Source: Symsagittifera roscoffensis
Taxonomy: Eukaryota > Xenacoelomorpha > Acoela > Convolutidae
Length of the DNA stretch: 64,000 nucleotides
Assembly: GCF_963678635.1 (NCBI RefSeq)
Contig: NC_087064.1
Location: 41,197,165-41,261,164, forward strand
Reading direction: 5' to 3'
In this document: positions 11,978 through 22,794 of the stretch, piece after piece
How the letters are laid out: each line of letters begins with the position of its first letter
Position numbering within the stretch: the first letter of the stretch is position 1
Made by a program: the position numbers and the translations under genes
Notes under the pieces: model-generated
What the model saw: the letters and a program-made list of their open reading frames with translations, nothing else
Databases searched by the model: none
What the model was told of the DNA's origin: nothing

Positions 11978-12739
11978 TTGCCTCTGTTTTTCTTATCAAA
12001 GATGTAGTGCCCTCGCTATTTATACTGTACCGTAGCCACTCAACTTCTCTACAAACAAACCTACATTTGTCCAATGATATGGCGAAAATTTCACCGTCCA
12101 GTTTTGCCAGAATCGTTTGTAGTTTTTGTTTCTCTATATCGATTGACCCCTTGGTCACAATCAAAATGTCGTCTAAATATGAGTAGGTGTTTGAGCAATT
12201 TGTAAGTATGAGATCGATGGCCTTTGAAGTTCGGCCGCCATATCCGTGAAGCCGGAAAAACCGATTTGCAATTGCTAGGTTCCTGTAGCGTTGCCACCAA
12301 TTAAACTGAAGTTGCATTGTTCCCGAGTTGGTTTGTCTAACGGGATTTGTGAATACGCGTAGCGCAAATCCAGTGTTGAGAATAGAGTTTGCTGGTTGTT
12401 GTTCGTTTAAATTACCTGTGCTATGTTGTCTAACAGTAGATCGATGTTAGGCATTCGATATTTATTCTTGTGAATAAATTTATTTATCTTCTTTGAGTCT
12501 AACGCCAATTTCAACGTCTGGTCTTTTTTTTATGTAATCACGATTGGACAAAAGAATTGTCGATCGGATTTTTTATCCAGTTTTATAATGTTTTTGTGAT
12601 CCATGAGTTTGTTCAGTTCTTTTTCTACTCGTTCTTGTAGGTGCGCCGGAACACGGCGTCCTTTCTGCTGTACCGGAAAAAATTCTTTATTGAATTTGGT
12701 CCGCATTACGTGATTTTTGACTTTCCAACACAAATCCAT
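11940..12739 (-). pseudogene. G1 reverse transcriptase (broken)
   Basis: 12739-12530 encodes the RT N-terminal strand (VQQKGRRVPAHLQERVEKEL, then IIKLDKKSDRQFFCPIVIT). 12317-11940 holds SYLDDILIVTKGS, the catalytic YLDD, followed by LDKCRFVCREVEWLRY. The DxxxAY block around 12400 lies in DNA with stops. The order and the YLDD motif place it in Ty3/gypsy. Several frameshifts make it non-functional. Confidence 0.85.
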
Positions 12740-12920
12740 AGTTGTGGATAGTTATCTTTTACCCATTGTTTGATTTCTGGGTTTGATTGTTCTTGTTCAC
12801 GTATATTCAGTACGTTCCCTTGTTTTGGCTTTTCCTGTATTAATCTTATTTCAATTTGTGGAAGGAGTTTTTGGCCAATGATGTTTTTTTTTGGTTGTCT
12901 ACGATGATGAATAGAGCAGC

Positions 12921-13148
12921 TCATATTTTCCAGCCTCCTGATTCGATTGTCACTATCAGTTTTCCCTTTAGAACAATTGTTTCGCCGTTGTAGCATGCTA
13001 AGTTCCGAGTCGTTTCTTCCGATGGAATTTGTTTCAGTATTACAGATTTGTCATTTTCTTGTAACCGCCGGCCGGTTTTTTCTTTTAAAAACAACATTGG
13101 GCTCCCGGAGTCAGCGATTTCAAATAAGTCATCTGTTTTTGTCTTCAA
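12921..13148 (-). pseudogene. G1 aspartic protease fragment
   Basis: A 75-codon frame beginning MKTKTDDLFEIADSGSPMLF. The ADSGSP block corresponds to the retropepsin active-site loop (D-S/T-G). The downstream flap region reads GETIVLKGKLIVTIESGGWK. Position between the zinc knuckle and RT is as expected. The rest of the domain continues in another frame (12996-12706). Confidence 0.7.
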
Positions 13149-13374
13149 TTTATTGATGTGTCCATTTCAATCCTGCTCGGACAAATTTGTTGCGTGCTTT
13201 ATTTCAAATGCTTCTGATATTGCCATTACTAAAAAAATATCGAAGTGATACTCCTCCCAACCATTTTTTGGCGTAAAATGAGCAAAAGCGACTGGGTCTA
13301 GTTCGGTTCCTTGACACTCTGATTCGGTTTTATCTTGTTCCTCTTCGTTGTTACGGTTTCCCAGATAATTAACA

Positions 13375-14462
13375 TTTCCTGAGCGACACACTTCAGCAAA
13401 ATGACCCCGTTTGGCGCATTTAGAACAAATTTTATCCTTTGCGGGACTTGATTATATGTGGTTTTGTCCGAACTGGTTACCTTATTTGTAGCATTGCTTT
13501 TGAGTGTTAGAATATTGGTTTCTTTGTTGTTGGGACTGACCTCGTGCATTTTGTTGGCCTCGAGGATATGCGCGTCCTGGAAAATTTCCGCGGCCTCTTT
13601 GAGGTACCTGATTGTTTGCAAATTTACCTCGTCCTCGTGTGTTGATATAGTGTATTGGTTCCTGTTTTGTTGTTGTTATCTGATTTCCAAACGGATTCGT
13701 TTTCATTGTGCGGCGGTGTTCGATCCCCTTTTCTCTGCGTAATGCATACTCATACGCATATTGTGGGGTCCTTTTTTGTGCGAGTAGCTCTTTAGCTATC
13801 TTTTCATTGTGCATACGTGCCGTAATCATGTCTCGCAACCACTCGTCCTCCATGTCCCCGCAATCGGCTCTGGAAGCCAACTCGACCAAATCAGCGTAAA
13901 ATTGTTCCAGACTTTCCGTTTTCTTCTGTTTTCTGCAGATAAAGTTGTATCTTTCGAACGCGACATTTCTGGTTGTTACGAATATGTCTTCTAGCGTCGT
14001 AATCAGCTCTCTTGTTGTCACCGCGTGCAACAGAAGACCCGGGCGTTTTTGCTGAACTTGACGTTGGCTCTCGGCTCCCAGGCAAAAAAAAACCTAATTT
14101 CTTACTTTAGCGTCTGCTTCATCCCATCGGAACGAATTGCATAGGACTCCCTTTTCTCGTGCTTTCACCACGTGGTTTTCCCAACCAACTCTCTTTTCTC
14201 GATTGCGAACCTCCCGATTTTTCCTCTGAGCGTCTGTTTCTCCGTATATTTCGACCTCATATATCGGTTCTGTGGGCTCAACGAGTGGAGTTTTATTTCT
14301 TTGAAGATTTCTTCCTTCGATCCCGTCTTTAGCAAATACTGCCATCTCAAATATCGCTGCCCACTTCGACCATTCCAGTGGTGGCTCGCTTGAGGCTTTC
14401 TCCCAGAATGGGTTGATATTCAGCGGGTTTTTTGAGAATCCTGCTGGCTGGCGCCATGTCAT
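13375..14462 (-). pseudogene. G1 gag with CCHC zinc knuckle (broken)
   Basis: The frame opens at 14462 inside the last bases of the 5' LTR and reads through the primer-binding site (MTWRQPAGF...). It then shows PPLEWSKWAAIFEMAVFAK and EKRVGWENHVVKAREKGVL, blocks typical of gypsy gag. After a frameshift near 14090 it continues to 13482 with HAVTTRELITTLEDIF and a Gln/Arg/Gly-rich tail. A third frame at about 13435-13380 reads CSKCAKRGHFAEVC (C-X2-C-X4-H-X4-C), a canonical nucleocapsid knuckle. Gag forms the particle and packages RNA; this copy is broken in at least two places. Confidence 0.8.
14444..14456 (-). promoter_or_regulatory. Primer-binding site of G1
   Basis: On the minus strand TGGCGCCAGCCAG follows the 5' LTR end (GTATGACA) with no spacer. 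TGG plus sequence complementary to a tRNA 3' end at this position is the standard start of minus-strand DNA synthesis. The exact tRNA was not assigned. Confidence 0.85.
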
Positions 14463-14711
14463 ACCTCAACGTATGAGCGTGAGTATAATGAATGCGAAAG
14501 GATTGATAAACATAGTCTTTATATGAATTTGAATAAAACAGCTCTTGTTCAGAAACATACATTATCGTCTGATACGACTTGCCCATGTACTTTAGCCGGC
14601 ATGTAGCCGTATCAAGGTCAATTGACCAAACAATATATAAATAAATATGTTAACCAAATTAATTAAAGAAATAACAACGATAATAAGTTTATCTATCCAA
14701 ACCGGATGACA
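14457..14711 (-). repeat. 5' LTR of G1
   Basis: Direct repeat of 6912-7158, with inverted termini TGTCAT/ATGACA, followed on the outside by the AACGG target duplication. It contains AATATATAAATAAATATG, an AT-rich stretch that may serve as a core promoter element. Confidence 0.93.
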
Positions 14712-14716
14712 AACGG
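14712..14716. repeat. Target-site duplication AACGG, right copy (G1)
   Basis: Matches 6907-6911 exactly and abuts the right LTR. Confidence 0.85.
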
Positions 14717-15381
14717 TTTGGCCCTTAAACACTAGCAGTCTTGTTTACTAGCAGTTAAACTGGCCTGAATACAAAAAAAAACATTTTTATACGTAAAATT
14801 TTGTCACTTTCTGTCAAAGTTGCAGCACCAAAGCTAATAGTTTGGCGTATTAAAGAATGCAAATGAGATACTACGATGTTATGATGATGCCCTACTACAT
14901 CAAAACTAGTCAATTCATTCATAAAAATTTTGCATCCGCGGTCAGACGCAAATCTGTGGATTTCCCGAAAAGGAAAGATTTTTCGGATCTATTTAACAAT
15001 TACCAATTGTTAAGAAGGTTAAGTTAGTCGACTTTTTGACCAAACATTACCAAGCAAAATTCAAATTTTAAATACATCGCTCTAGTGCTAATATACTGCT
15101 GTTAGTTATAGGGGTAGCAATTCTTGATATCATAGAGAGAGGTAATTGTTAAGTAGATCAGATTTTTCTTTTAATCACTTAGAAAATTCATTGTTTTTAA
15201 ACCAACCAACTCATTATTGTGCGCTCTGCCGGAAAACAAAGAGACATAACTGTACCGAACTTTTTACCACGTAAGCTAGATACAAGGTTGCAGGCTGGAA
15301 GTTTTTTCATCTGTGTTATTCTGCCGAACGTTCTATTTTCAATTTTGGTGTAGAAATTTTTAGAAGTTGTCAGTCAAAAAC
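14717..15381. other. Intergenic DNA between G1 and GE copy 1
   Basis: No gene seen. AT-rich, with a short CTAGCAG direct repeat near 14742-14765. Confidence 0.5.
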
Positions 15382-15385
15382 GGAT
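15382..15385. repeat. Target-site duplication GGAT, left copy (GE copy 1)
   Basis: GGAT directly before the LTR start and GGAT at 19047-19050 directly after the other LTR. A 4-bp duplication fits gypsy-type integration but is short enough that chance alone has some weight. Confidence 0.7.
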
Positions 15386-15761
15386 TGGAACCTGATCCAA
15401 ACTATATATTATTATGGGTTAAAATTGGATATTTTATCCCTATAAAATATTAAAGACTAACCAATCACGCTCCATCTAACTAACAACCCACTTATTTGTA
15501 AGTGCTGAAAATACTTGTAATTTCAGCACCAGAGCATATTGAATTTAACTTACAACTTAGTTGCTTTTTCCAAGAGACCGACTCGAATAAAACCAGTATA
15601 CTCTAGATCTATTGAGACTAAGAGATATAAGAGTAAGATTAAGATCGGTATTAGACTAAGAAGTTGCACGTATCTGTCCGGCCGAAAATAAATTAGCGTG
15701 ACGAGCAGACAGTGTACCTTATCTCAAATTACTCTATGAGTTAGAGATCCATCCCAACTCA
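15386..15761 (+). repeat. 5' LTR of GE copy 1
   Basis: A 376-bp direct repeat of 18664-19046 and homologous to the GE copy 2 LTRs at 21932-22287 and 40201-40610. It starts TG and ends CA. It contains a hyphenated inverted repeat (AAGTGCTGAAAATACTTG...TTTCAGCACC) near 15500-15532. Confidence 0.92.
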
Positions 15762-15763
15762 TC

Positions 15764-15774
15764 TGGTGCGACCA
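15764..15774 (+). promoter_or_regulatory. Primer-binding site of GE copy 1
   Basis: TGGTGCGACCA starts two bases after the LTR end. The same 11 bases occupy the same place in GE copy 2 (22290-22300) and then the sequences diverge, as expected for a site constrained by a tRNA 3' end. Which tRNA is unknown. Confidence 0.65.
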
Positions 15775-17062
15775 TAAGTCTCGAATAAGACCTTAAGGAA
15801 TGAAATAGCTTAGAACTAACCAAAATTAGATAATACTTAGACAAAAAACATTCTCAAAAATATTAAACGACAATAATTTAATTGAAACGTTTCTACGACT
15901 CAATAGATCAGAGCCAACATTCCGAACGATACGAGAACTACCCCGTATTGGAAAAAACCTCGGACAAGAGACGATATACGACTACAACGAAACTTACCCA
16001 TAAGTTTCATGGTCGTACGGCAAAAGCCATAAAAAACTTTTATCTTTAGAGTTTTATTAGCAAAGAATTTAGATTTTCATTTGCAAACATAGTATCTTGA
16101 AGAAAAATCTTCACCGATAATTACAGGCGCTAAACCTATTATTGTACAATAACGACTGATAAAAACATCCCTAGTCGTTTCCTTTATTCTGCAGTAAAAT
16201 TAAAAAGATATCTAGAAAAAATGTTTATTGAAGATAAAAAATAAAAATTAGTTAGTAATATATAAACCTTATCTTCATCTCAACTTCATCACCTAAAACA
16301 TAACAGCAAATCATAAGCCCACTAACATCATCAAAATTTAATGAAATAAAACTTTTTATAAATGAAAGTTTCATTTAAAACATAAAGGCCTAACCTATCC
16401 TATCCTATCTGATTTCTTATTTTTACTTAAAATAAACCTTTTAAACTTAATAGATCATCAAGACTTTCCTTGGATCTTTATTTCACTTCTACTTAAATTA
16501 AATTCAATTTCATTAACTTTATATTCTGATCATCAAGGCTTATCCTTGGATCAAATAGAACAGTTTTGTTCTCCCCTACATCTTTAGCAAAGTGTGTAAC
16601 GACCTCAAACGTCCAACCTTTTCTCAAGACCCAAGACTAATAGAAATTTTTCAATCACACTAACCATTCTAATTAGGATAAAAAGTGAAGAACTTCGGTT
16701 ATTCATCCTTCACTTGACCCCCTTCTTACCTGACCCAGGATAAATCTTAAACTTAGTAAGTTTAAAATCGTAGCTAACGAACAACTTGTGTTTTAATTAT
16801 ACCTGAACCTTGTGGATCGATTTACTATTATCCAACCCTTGAACACAACCAGTACCCCTAAGTAAGAGTAAATAAGTTAACACCTTAACTTGGACTAGTC
16901 CCGAGAGAGTAACAATCATTCTCGGGAACAGATATATACGTGTCTCTCCAACCCTGAAATATACGACCCAAGTTGGGCTAACTCGAAAAAAAACCGTAAG
17001 AACTAACAGTTTAAGCATTAAAACTCCCTAACCCAAATACTGCATCCGTCATCCTAAACCTT
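15775..17062 (+). other. Leader of GE copy 1 with conserved hairpins
   Basis: A 1.3 kb untranslated leader homologous to 22301-23311. It carries two copies of the hairpin motif GATCATCAAGGCTTATCCTT (16453-16476, in a variant form, and 16528-16552), a nearby GAACA..TGTTC hairpin at about 16559-16573, and GTGAAG...CTTCAC at 16685-16713. All are retained in copy 2. Such structures suit packaging, dimerisation or translational control; the role is inferred. Confidence 0.6.
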
Positions 17063-17476
17063 ATGTCACTAGATAATTTAGGAAATAAACAAACGATCAT
17101 ACAACACAATTGTGATATAAACAACGAAAAATATGATCTCGTAATCACTCCACACACACAGTCAATAGGATACATAAAAACAAAACGACAAACAATCACA
17201 AGAAAAAGTCTAAGCAAACAAAGACAGATTACACGAAAACGATTTTCAAAACAAAGAAACGCAGTCTCCGAATCAGATACAAGTCATTTAGAAGAACTTT
17301 ACAGACTAAAAAACTCTGTAAATAAAAACTACCAAGTTAATGATACATTATATTTTTCTGACTCAGAAACCACATCACAGTCATCAATACAAGGAAAACG
17401 ACGAATTAAAAAGACATACAAAAACAAACAAACTAGTACGTCTATACAATTCGAATCAACCAATAAAACACATTGA
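17063..17476 (+). pseudogene. GE copy 1 ORF A (basic protein), frameshifted C-terminus
   Basis: A 137-codon frame from ATG at 17063, homologous to the 155-codon ORF A of copy 2 (23312-23779). Shared blocks include DLVITPHTQ, GYI.TKRQT, the Arg/Lys-rich RQITRKRFSK, and LYFSDSETTS before GKRRIKK. After about residue 121 the frame departs; the homologous C-terminus (NQPIKHIENYKLTVI) continues in the next frame at 17340-17522, so a single-base indel broke this copy. No known family recognised. The basic region suggests RNA or DNA binding. Confidence 0.75.
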
Positions 17477-17508
17477 AAACTACAAATTGACAGTTATAAA
17501 GCACAAAA

Positions 17509-17826
17509 ATGAGTCAAAATGAGGAAAGCGAAGATGAAAATTCCAACTTCCCATTTTTAAATAATTCACTCACTGATGATAAAAGACAAACACAATTTTG
17601 TCAAAACCTTTTATTTGAAAGAGGAGTTAGTCCATGCACAGCAGAATTTCCAGAAGTAAAGATTAAAAGACAAATTATCGATCGCTACATCAAAAAAATA
17701 TGTAACATAACACAACAGTACAGAATCTATACCATAGAAATACAGACACCAAATAAATTTCATGGTAGTTATCTACTTCAAACAGACGACGTAGATATAG
17801 AACTTTCAAAAGTATTCACAGAATAA
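17509..17826 (+). pseudogene. GE copy 1 truncated gag N-terminus
   Basis: 105 codons from ATG at 17509, homologous to the start of gag in copy 2 (23754 onward): FCQNLL, then SPC.EFP.VKIKRQIID, ICNITQQY and QTDD. A premature stop ends it at 17826. The homology continues past the stop (17827-17930) until the large deletion junction. This stub cannot form a capsid. Confidence 0.8.
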
Positions 17827-18663
17827 ATAAAAAAGTATACAACACCAAAGTTCACAAACAGCAAATTCAATATTTACTATTGAAGTAAATCAAATAATTT
17901 ATAGCTACCTATCTATACTAGAAAAACAAGAAGAGAACGACGTCCTGAGCATGCCTAATAGCCGGCCTAACCCACCGTGCTAGAACACACGCTTTGTGAC
18001 ACACTCCTTATTTTTGATAAGAGGTACTCAAGTGTGAGTAATTCTTTTAAAATAACTGAACTAATATAAAAGCCTTTGCGAAAAAAAACTAATAAAAAAT
18101 CAATATAAAAAGAAGAACTAACTAATCATTTACTTATGTAAATTGAATAATGCAGTAATATAGACTATTCACAATCACGAAGACAAGCATCCAGCAGCTA
18201 AGACCACCTCATCACACACAACCCACAGAATGGCTGACCACAAGCGATATGCCGCTCACAACCACAACTCAAAAGATTTGAAGTACGGCTAGACTCCGAA
18301 GCAAGGGACTTCATTGAAACAGACCAATGACCACCTCGATGTTCAAGTATACGTACAGATCCGAGTTACAGGTCATTCCCTCCAAACTCGAGCTTCACGC
18401 CATTCCCAATCCAGATCGAAACACAGTTCTCCACGCCGATCAAGAACAGACGATCATAACAAACCATTTGGAAATCAGATTGATTTTGTTGACGGTCTCA
18501 GTCATCGTTGAATGACAAAACAACCTCGATGATTCCAGCTTCCTGGAGCTCACACCTCCAAGCACGGAATAGAAATGGTGCTCACGAAACACAAACGATC
18601 ATCATCCATCCTCCTTTACAGAAAGAAGTCAAAAGAACTAAAACTCTGTAAACCACGGATGGG
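17827..18663 (+). other. Deletion junction and 3' tail of GE copy 1
   Basis: Gag-homologous sequence runs to about 17930 and then joins sequence equivalent to 39460 of copy 2 near GACGTCCTGAGCATGC. The tail shares the GCCGGCCTAACCCACC motif, an ACGCTTTGTGA block and the bases preceding the 3' LTR (CGGATGGG) with copy 2. The region is noncoding. Confidence 0.75.
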
Positions 18664-19046
18664 TGGAACCTGATCCAAACTATATATTATTATTGGATAT
18701 AAATTTGATATTTTATCCCTATAAAATATTAAAGACTAACCTAACCAATCACACTCCATCTAACTAACAACCCACTTATTTACAAGTGCTGAAAATACTT
18801 GTAATTTCAGCACCAGAGCATATTGAATTTAACTTACAACTTAGTTGCCTTTTCCAAGAGTCCGGCTCGTAACAAAACCAGTATACTCTAGATCTATTGA
18901 GACTAAGAAAACGGTGTTAAAAACACAAAGAAATGTTTTTAAAATAAGTTGCACGAATCTATGCGGCCGAAACTAAGATAGCGTGACGAGCAGACAGTGT
19001 ACCTTATCTGAAATTACTCTATGAGTTAGAGATCCATCCCAACTCA
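18664..19046 (+). repeat. 3' LTR of GE copy 1, with a foreign patch
   Basis: A 383-bp repeat of the 5' LTR. Between about 18907 and 18945 the LTR sequence (GATATAAGAGTAAGATTAAG in the 5' copy) is replaced by an unrelated patch, AAAACGGTGTTAAAAACACA and following bases, that nearly matches 6299-6337. The rest aligns well with the 5' LTR. Confidence 0.9.
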
Positions 19047-19050
19047 GGAT
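19047..19050. repeat. Target-site duplication GGAT, right copy (GE copy 1)
   Basis: Matches 15382-15385. Confidence 0.7.
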
Positions 19051-21084
19051 GTCTAATTGTGCGATCAGTTGGAATTTTTGAGTGACGAAATAATCGGAGA
19101 CTTCCTAAATCCACTGATGTCTTCACTAATGCAATTATAATAGCAATTTGTTTTCTGAGCTTCTGAGATTTCATGAGAAGTAAGAGATTTTTATGCTCTA
19201 TTGCTTTCAATTATTTTTATGCTGTGTTCAAAATCTCGATTATATTTTTCTCGATAATCTATGGGGGAAAGAATAAGTTGCTTGAAAAAAAAAACAATTT
19301 TACCCAAGAAAGCCCGGAACATTCAGGCGTAATTTAGAAGTGAGAAATCGTGTTGCGAATACTTTCGTGTTGTTTCATCTCACTAAAAAGTCATAATCAT
19401 TCGGAGAGGCATTGGAAACTCATCATAAAAACGTGAGATCATATAGATCACTGTTTGAATAAGTTTTAAATAATGTTCAAAAGCATGAAATAATTGACCT
19501 TATTGCTTTGATGTGAATTTTAATTTCGTCGATCAATTTTTGTGGTTTCCGTTTGTTTATAAAAATGAACAAAACTGCTCGTATCGACGCAAATCCCTGA
19601 ATGTTCCGACTGCCTTTTAGGGTCTATTTGCTCAATCTAAAAAATTAAATCATACTATACAATTGCGAGAAAGGCCCATGTGAACAATCTCCCCACTGAA
19701 TTAACCAAGTGAACAATCTCACCCCTAAAATTAAATGGATATTTCAGGTCGTAAGGCCTGCGTGCATTACGCTCAAATCTGCTTGGCTAAAAAAAATTAT
19801 TTTTAATCAAGTGAACTTCCCTCCCACTAAACTGATTTAGGGCGAGATTTTTCACTTGGTCTGTGATAAATGTAAATTGTTTAGTTAGAAGTTAAAGAGT
19901 TTAACATCCCACACCGAGCACAAGTATTCCGTCAATTTCTTCAAATATCGGAAAAAAGTTGAGAAAATTAACACTTTCGAAAAAACTGTCTTTTTCTTTC
20001 TTTGTTGACTCATCTGAAGAAAAAGATGCAAGTAGTCTTGGTAAAGTTTTTTTAAATCCATACTCGCACAGTATCTAATTGTTAGCATGCTGTTCATTTT
20101 ATTAGTTTTTTTTTTCTGAAACTATGTGTATTGTAAGTTCACCAACCTTTGTTTCTCTAGTTTTTATGTTTAGCAATTGTTCATTGAACAGTAGATTCAA
20201 GTACCATAAATAAAGAAGCGGTAATTTAAAGAAGCAAAATAGTTTATGTTTTCAAATCATGAAGAACGCAGTACATATTTGGCTTTAACTTTCGCAGTTT
20301 GGTACAAAAGTTATTTCAGCCATCTAGAGACAAAGTTTAACTTGATACGTGTTTTTCTTCCCGTATTGCAATCCTTTTTCTCAAAGACTTTATCAAAAAC
20401 AAAGCATTGTCCGAGACTTATTACTTTTAAAGTTTTGTTGATGTGTTTCCGTGCCTTGAACTTTAACTTGAAATCATTTATCCAGCAACATTACATTAAT
20501 CATAAAGCTAGCGCAATATGTTCTCTGGAAGGTCTGTTGAAAGAGCATTTCAGCTCATCGCCAACCGTCCTGGGAACATAAAACTAGAGAAAAATTGAAA
20601 AGATGGGCTCCTATACCTTTTAAGTTTCATAAAAAAACTCATTCTTTATAATTTATTTTTTTTGCAAAAATTTGTACAAATTTTTCAAATTCGCTTGTTT
20701 TCAGGCTTTCAATATTTTTAGGAATTTGATGACACTATCGTTTTTTATATGCTAGGCGTCTTTTTCTTGAATTTTTCATGATATGCTGTTAAAGATCACA
20801 GTTGGTAGCACACTTTTGCAAGAACTACGAGTGACACGACAGTTTTTTTTTATTTTTTTCAGCAATTCATCCCCTGTTTAGTTTGCTAAGATTTAAAAAA
20901 ACTCCTTAAACAGTTCATGCACGATATATTTCATACACGTTAGAATTATTTCTCTGACAAATTCCGTTTTTTTTTTATAAAAGATGGTTCTTCTTATTCT
21001 TTTCTGAATCTTGTGTAGTTGCTCCAGATGAGCTTTATATGTGTTAACATAAACTAAAATCCCGTATGAAATTACTGATTTAGC
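19051..21084. other. Intergenic DNA with dispersed-repeat fragments
   Basis: No supported gene. 19569-19625 resembles 54221-54280 and 2617-2660 (shared core CTGAATGTTCCGACTGC in two of the three). Around 19680-19830 a GTGAACAATCTC motif occurs twice and a related GTGAACTTCCCTCCC once. The 111-codon frame at 20246-20581 has no recognisable domain and is not called. Confidence 0.45.
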
Positions 21085-21848
21085 TTATGATGTATGAAGT
21101 ATGAGCAATTGTGATTTTGACAAATACAACCAAACCTTATAAATTGTTCTCAAAAATCTAGCCAGTTTTTCGAAAATTGTTGAAATGTGCTCAATAAAAA
21201 TCAATTTGGAGTCAATTCTTACAAGTACCCAAATTTTCGATTTCCCAACGCAGACATGTTTGTCGAAACACATTTTTTTAACAAAATTCAAAATTCTACA
21301 TTTTTTAATATTCACCGTTAAACCAATTTCTAAAAACCAACTCTTTGTGACAATCAAATCTTCAGTAAATTTTTGGCCGGTCAAATTAATTTCCGTATAT
21401 ACAGTCGTGTCATCAGCAAACAGGGTACAATTTGAATTTATCAAATATTTTGGCATATCGTTGATTAAAATTAGAAAAAAGTGTTCCTGGAATCGAATTT
21501 TGAAATACACCTTTAATAACTTTTCGGAGCATTCTGTTCCAGATATTACATATTAATGTCTGCTTTCCAAGTAGCTTTTCATGATATCAAGAAAAACACC
21601 GCGAAACCAAAGTTTTCAAGCTTCTGCAGCAGCAAGCCATGACTTAGCGTGTCCAAAGCTTTTGTGAGGTCAATTAAACATGCAAATTTTTTCTGCCGCT
21701 TATCGATTACGTTTCTAATGAATTCGGTAAAATTTATTTCTGCATCAACGCATGATTTTTTCTGCTGAAACCTAATACATTTTTCAGAAATAAGCTTAAA
21801 CTTGTTAAGGAAAAAATCCGTTTTTGGATATTTTTTTTTCAAAAACAA
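21085..21848 (-). pseudogene. LINE (non-LTR) reverse transcriptase fragment
   Basis: Two minus-strand frames. 21848-21579 contains RQKKFACLIDLTKALDTLSH, matching the 'FLDLSKAFDTVDH' block of LINE RTs, followed by LLLQKLENFGF. 21510-21085 contains LFADDTTVYTEI, the catalytic F/YADD block, then the thumb-like NIKKCRILNF. This order and these motifs fit the RVT_1 family of Jockey/CR1/RTE-type LINEs. A frameshift separates the frames and the sequence between the two blocks has been lost, so it is a dead fragment. It abuts the truncated left end of GE copy 2. Confidence 0.85.
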
Positions 21849-21931
21849 GAGATTGCACTTATTGCACTTACCATTACCTGAACTGATAGGCCAAAAAGAC
21901 TGGAAAGATTTGCGTCACCATTTTTAATATC

Positions 21932-22287
21932 TGTAAAGTATTTAATATTAACCAATCATGATCCATCTAACTAACAACCCACTTATTTGTAAGTGCTGAA
22001 GTTACTTGTAATTTCAGCACCAGAGAGATTTGAATTTAACTTAGAAATTAGTTGGACTCTCCCGAGCACTTCAGCAGCCGCAATAAACCAGTATACCCTA
22101 GATCTATTGAGCCTAGCAGAGACTAGTTAAACAACCTGAGACTAGATAGTATAAGAGTAAGATTAGGATCGGTATTAGACTAAGAAGTTGCACGAATCTA
22201 TCCGGCCGAAAATAAGATAGCGTGACGAGCAGACGGTGTACCCTATCCGAAATTACTCTATGAGTTAACCAACACGGTATTAACTCA
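21932..22287 (+). repeat. 5' LTR of GE copy 2, truncated at its left end
   Basis: Matches 40255-40610 base for base by my reading (356 bp). The first 54 bp present in the 3' LTR (40201-40254) are missing, and sequence next to the LINE fragment takes their place. No target duplication is found at this end. Confidence 0.93.
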
Positions 22288-22289
22288 TC

Positions 22290-22300
22290 TGGTGCGACCA
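22290..22300 (+). promoter_or_regulatory. Primer-binding site of GE copy 2
   Basis: TGGTGCGACCA two bases after the LTR end, identical in sequence and spacing to copy 1 (15764-15774). Confidence 0.65.
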
Positions 22301-22709
22301 GTGAGGCAAAAACCAGAACAAACTTTTATATTTAGAATACTACTGGCAATGAATTTAGATTTTCATTTGCAAACATAAAACCTTGAAGTTAATCTTCAAA
22401 ATCATTTCAGGCGCTAAACAAAATTATTAATATACAATAACGATTGATAAAAAGATCTAAGATCGTTTTCCTAAAACTCTGCAGTAATATACAAAACATG
22501 TTTGAAAAATATTTATTGAAAAATAAAAAATAAAAATTAGTAGCATGACAATAAATGGTTAGTAATCATAAATCATCCTGTTGTTCCAGCTCCATCACCT
22601 AAAACATAACAGCAATCATAAACCCACTAATATCATCAAAACACTAAATCTTTCCTTTACACACATTTAAAATTTTATTAAAACTTAAATTCACCTAATT
22701 TTAAAACCA

Positions 22710-22794
22710 GATCATCAAGGCTTATCCTTGGATCTTAAATCATTTTCTACTTAATTAAATTTCAAATTTGATCATCAAGGCTTATCCTTGGATC
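22710..22794 (+). promoter_or_regulatory. Twin hairpin motifs in the GE leader
   Basis: GATCATCAAGGCTTATCCTT followed by GGATC occurs twice exactly, starts 60 bp apart. Each can pair CAAGG with CCTTG around a CTTAT loop. Copy 1 has the same pair at 16453-16476 (loop-changed) and 16528-16552. Paired stem-loops in a retroelement leader are reminiscent of packaging or dimerisation signals; that role is inference. Confidence 0.5.

Larger units (their letters stand above)
6912..14711 (-). mobile_element. Complete but decayed Ty3/gypsy LTR retrotransposon (G1)
   Basis: A 7.8 kb element transcribed from right to left. It has two direct LTRs of about 247 and 255 bp with inverted termini (TGTCAT...ATGACA) and a 5-bp target duplication AACGG. 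A TGGCGCC primer-binding site abuts the 5' LTR and a polypurine tract abuts the 3' LTR. Coding order on the minus strand is gag, CCHC knuckle, protease, RT, RNase H, connector, IN zinc finger, IN core and IN C-terminus, the Ty3/gypsy order. All frames are broken by stops and frameshifts. A 1.4 kb tandem duplication (8518-9930 and 9931-11362) interrupts pol. The copy is probably non-functional. Confidence 0.93.
15386..19046 (+). mobile_element. GE copy 1: internally deleted non-autonomous LTR element
   Basis: A 3.7 kb element bounded by LTRs starting TGGAACCTGA and ending AACTCA, with GGAT target duplications. It matches the 18.7 kb GE copy 2 through the leader, small ORF A and the first third of gag (up to the equivalent of about 24189). 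It then jumps to the equivalent of about 39460 in the 3' tail, so some 15 kb comprising most of gag, pol, env and the accessory ORFs is missing. It would depend on proteins from other copies. Retained leader and tail point to the cis-acting sequences. Confidence 0.9.

Noticed and set aside
20246-20581. A 111-codon plus-strand open frame
   Set aside because: No recognisable domain, no splice or regulatory context and no repeat match; could be chance in AT-rich DNA.
22710-22794. A CRISPR-like array from the regularly spaced GATCATCAAGG motif
   Set aside because: Only two units, eukaryotic retroelement leader, and each unit folds as a hairpin.
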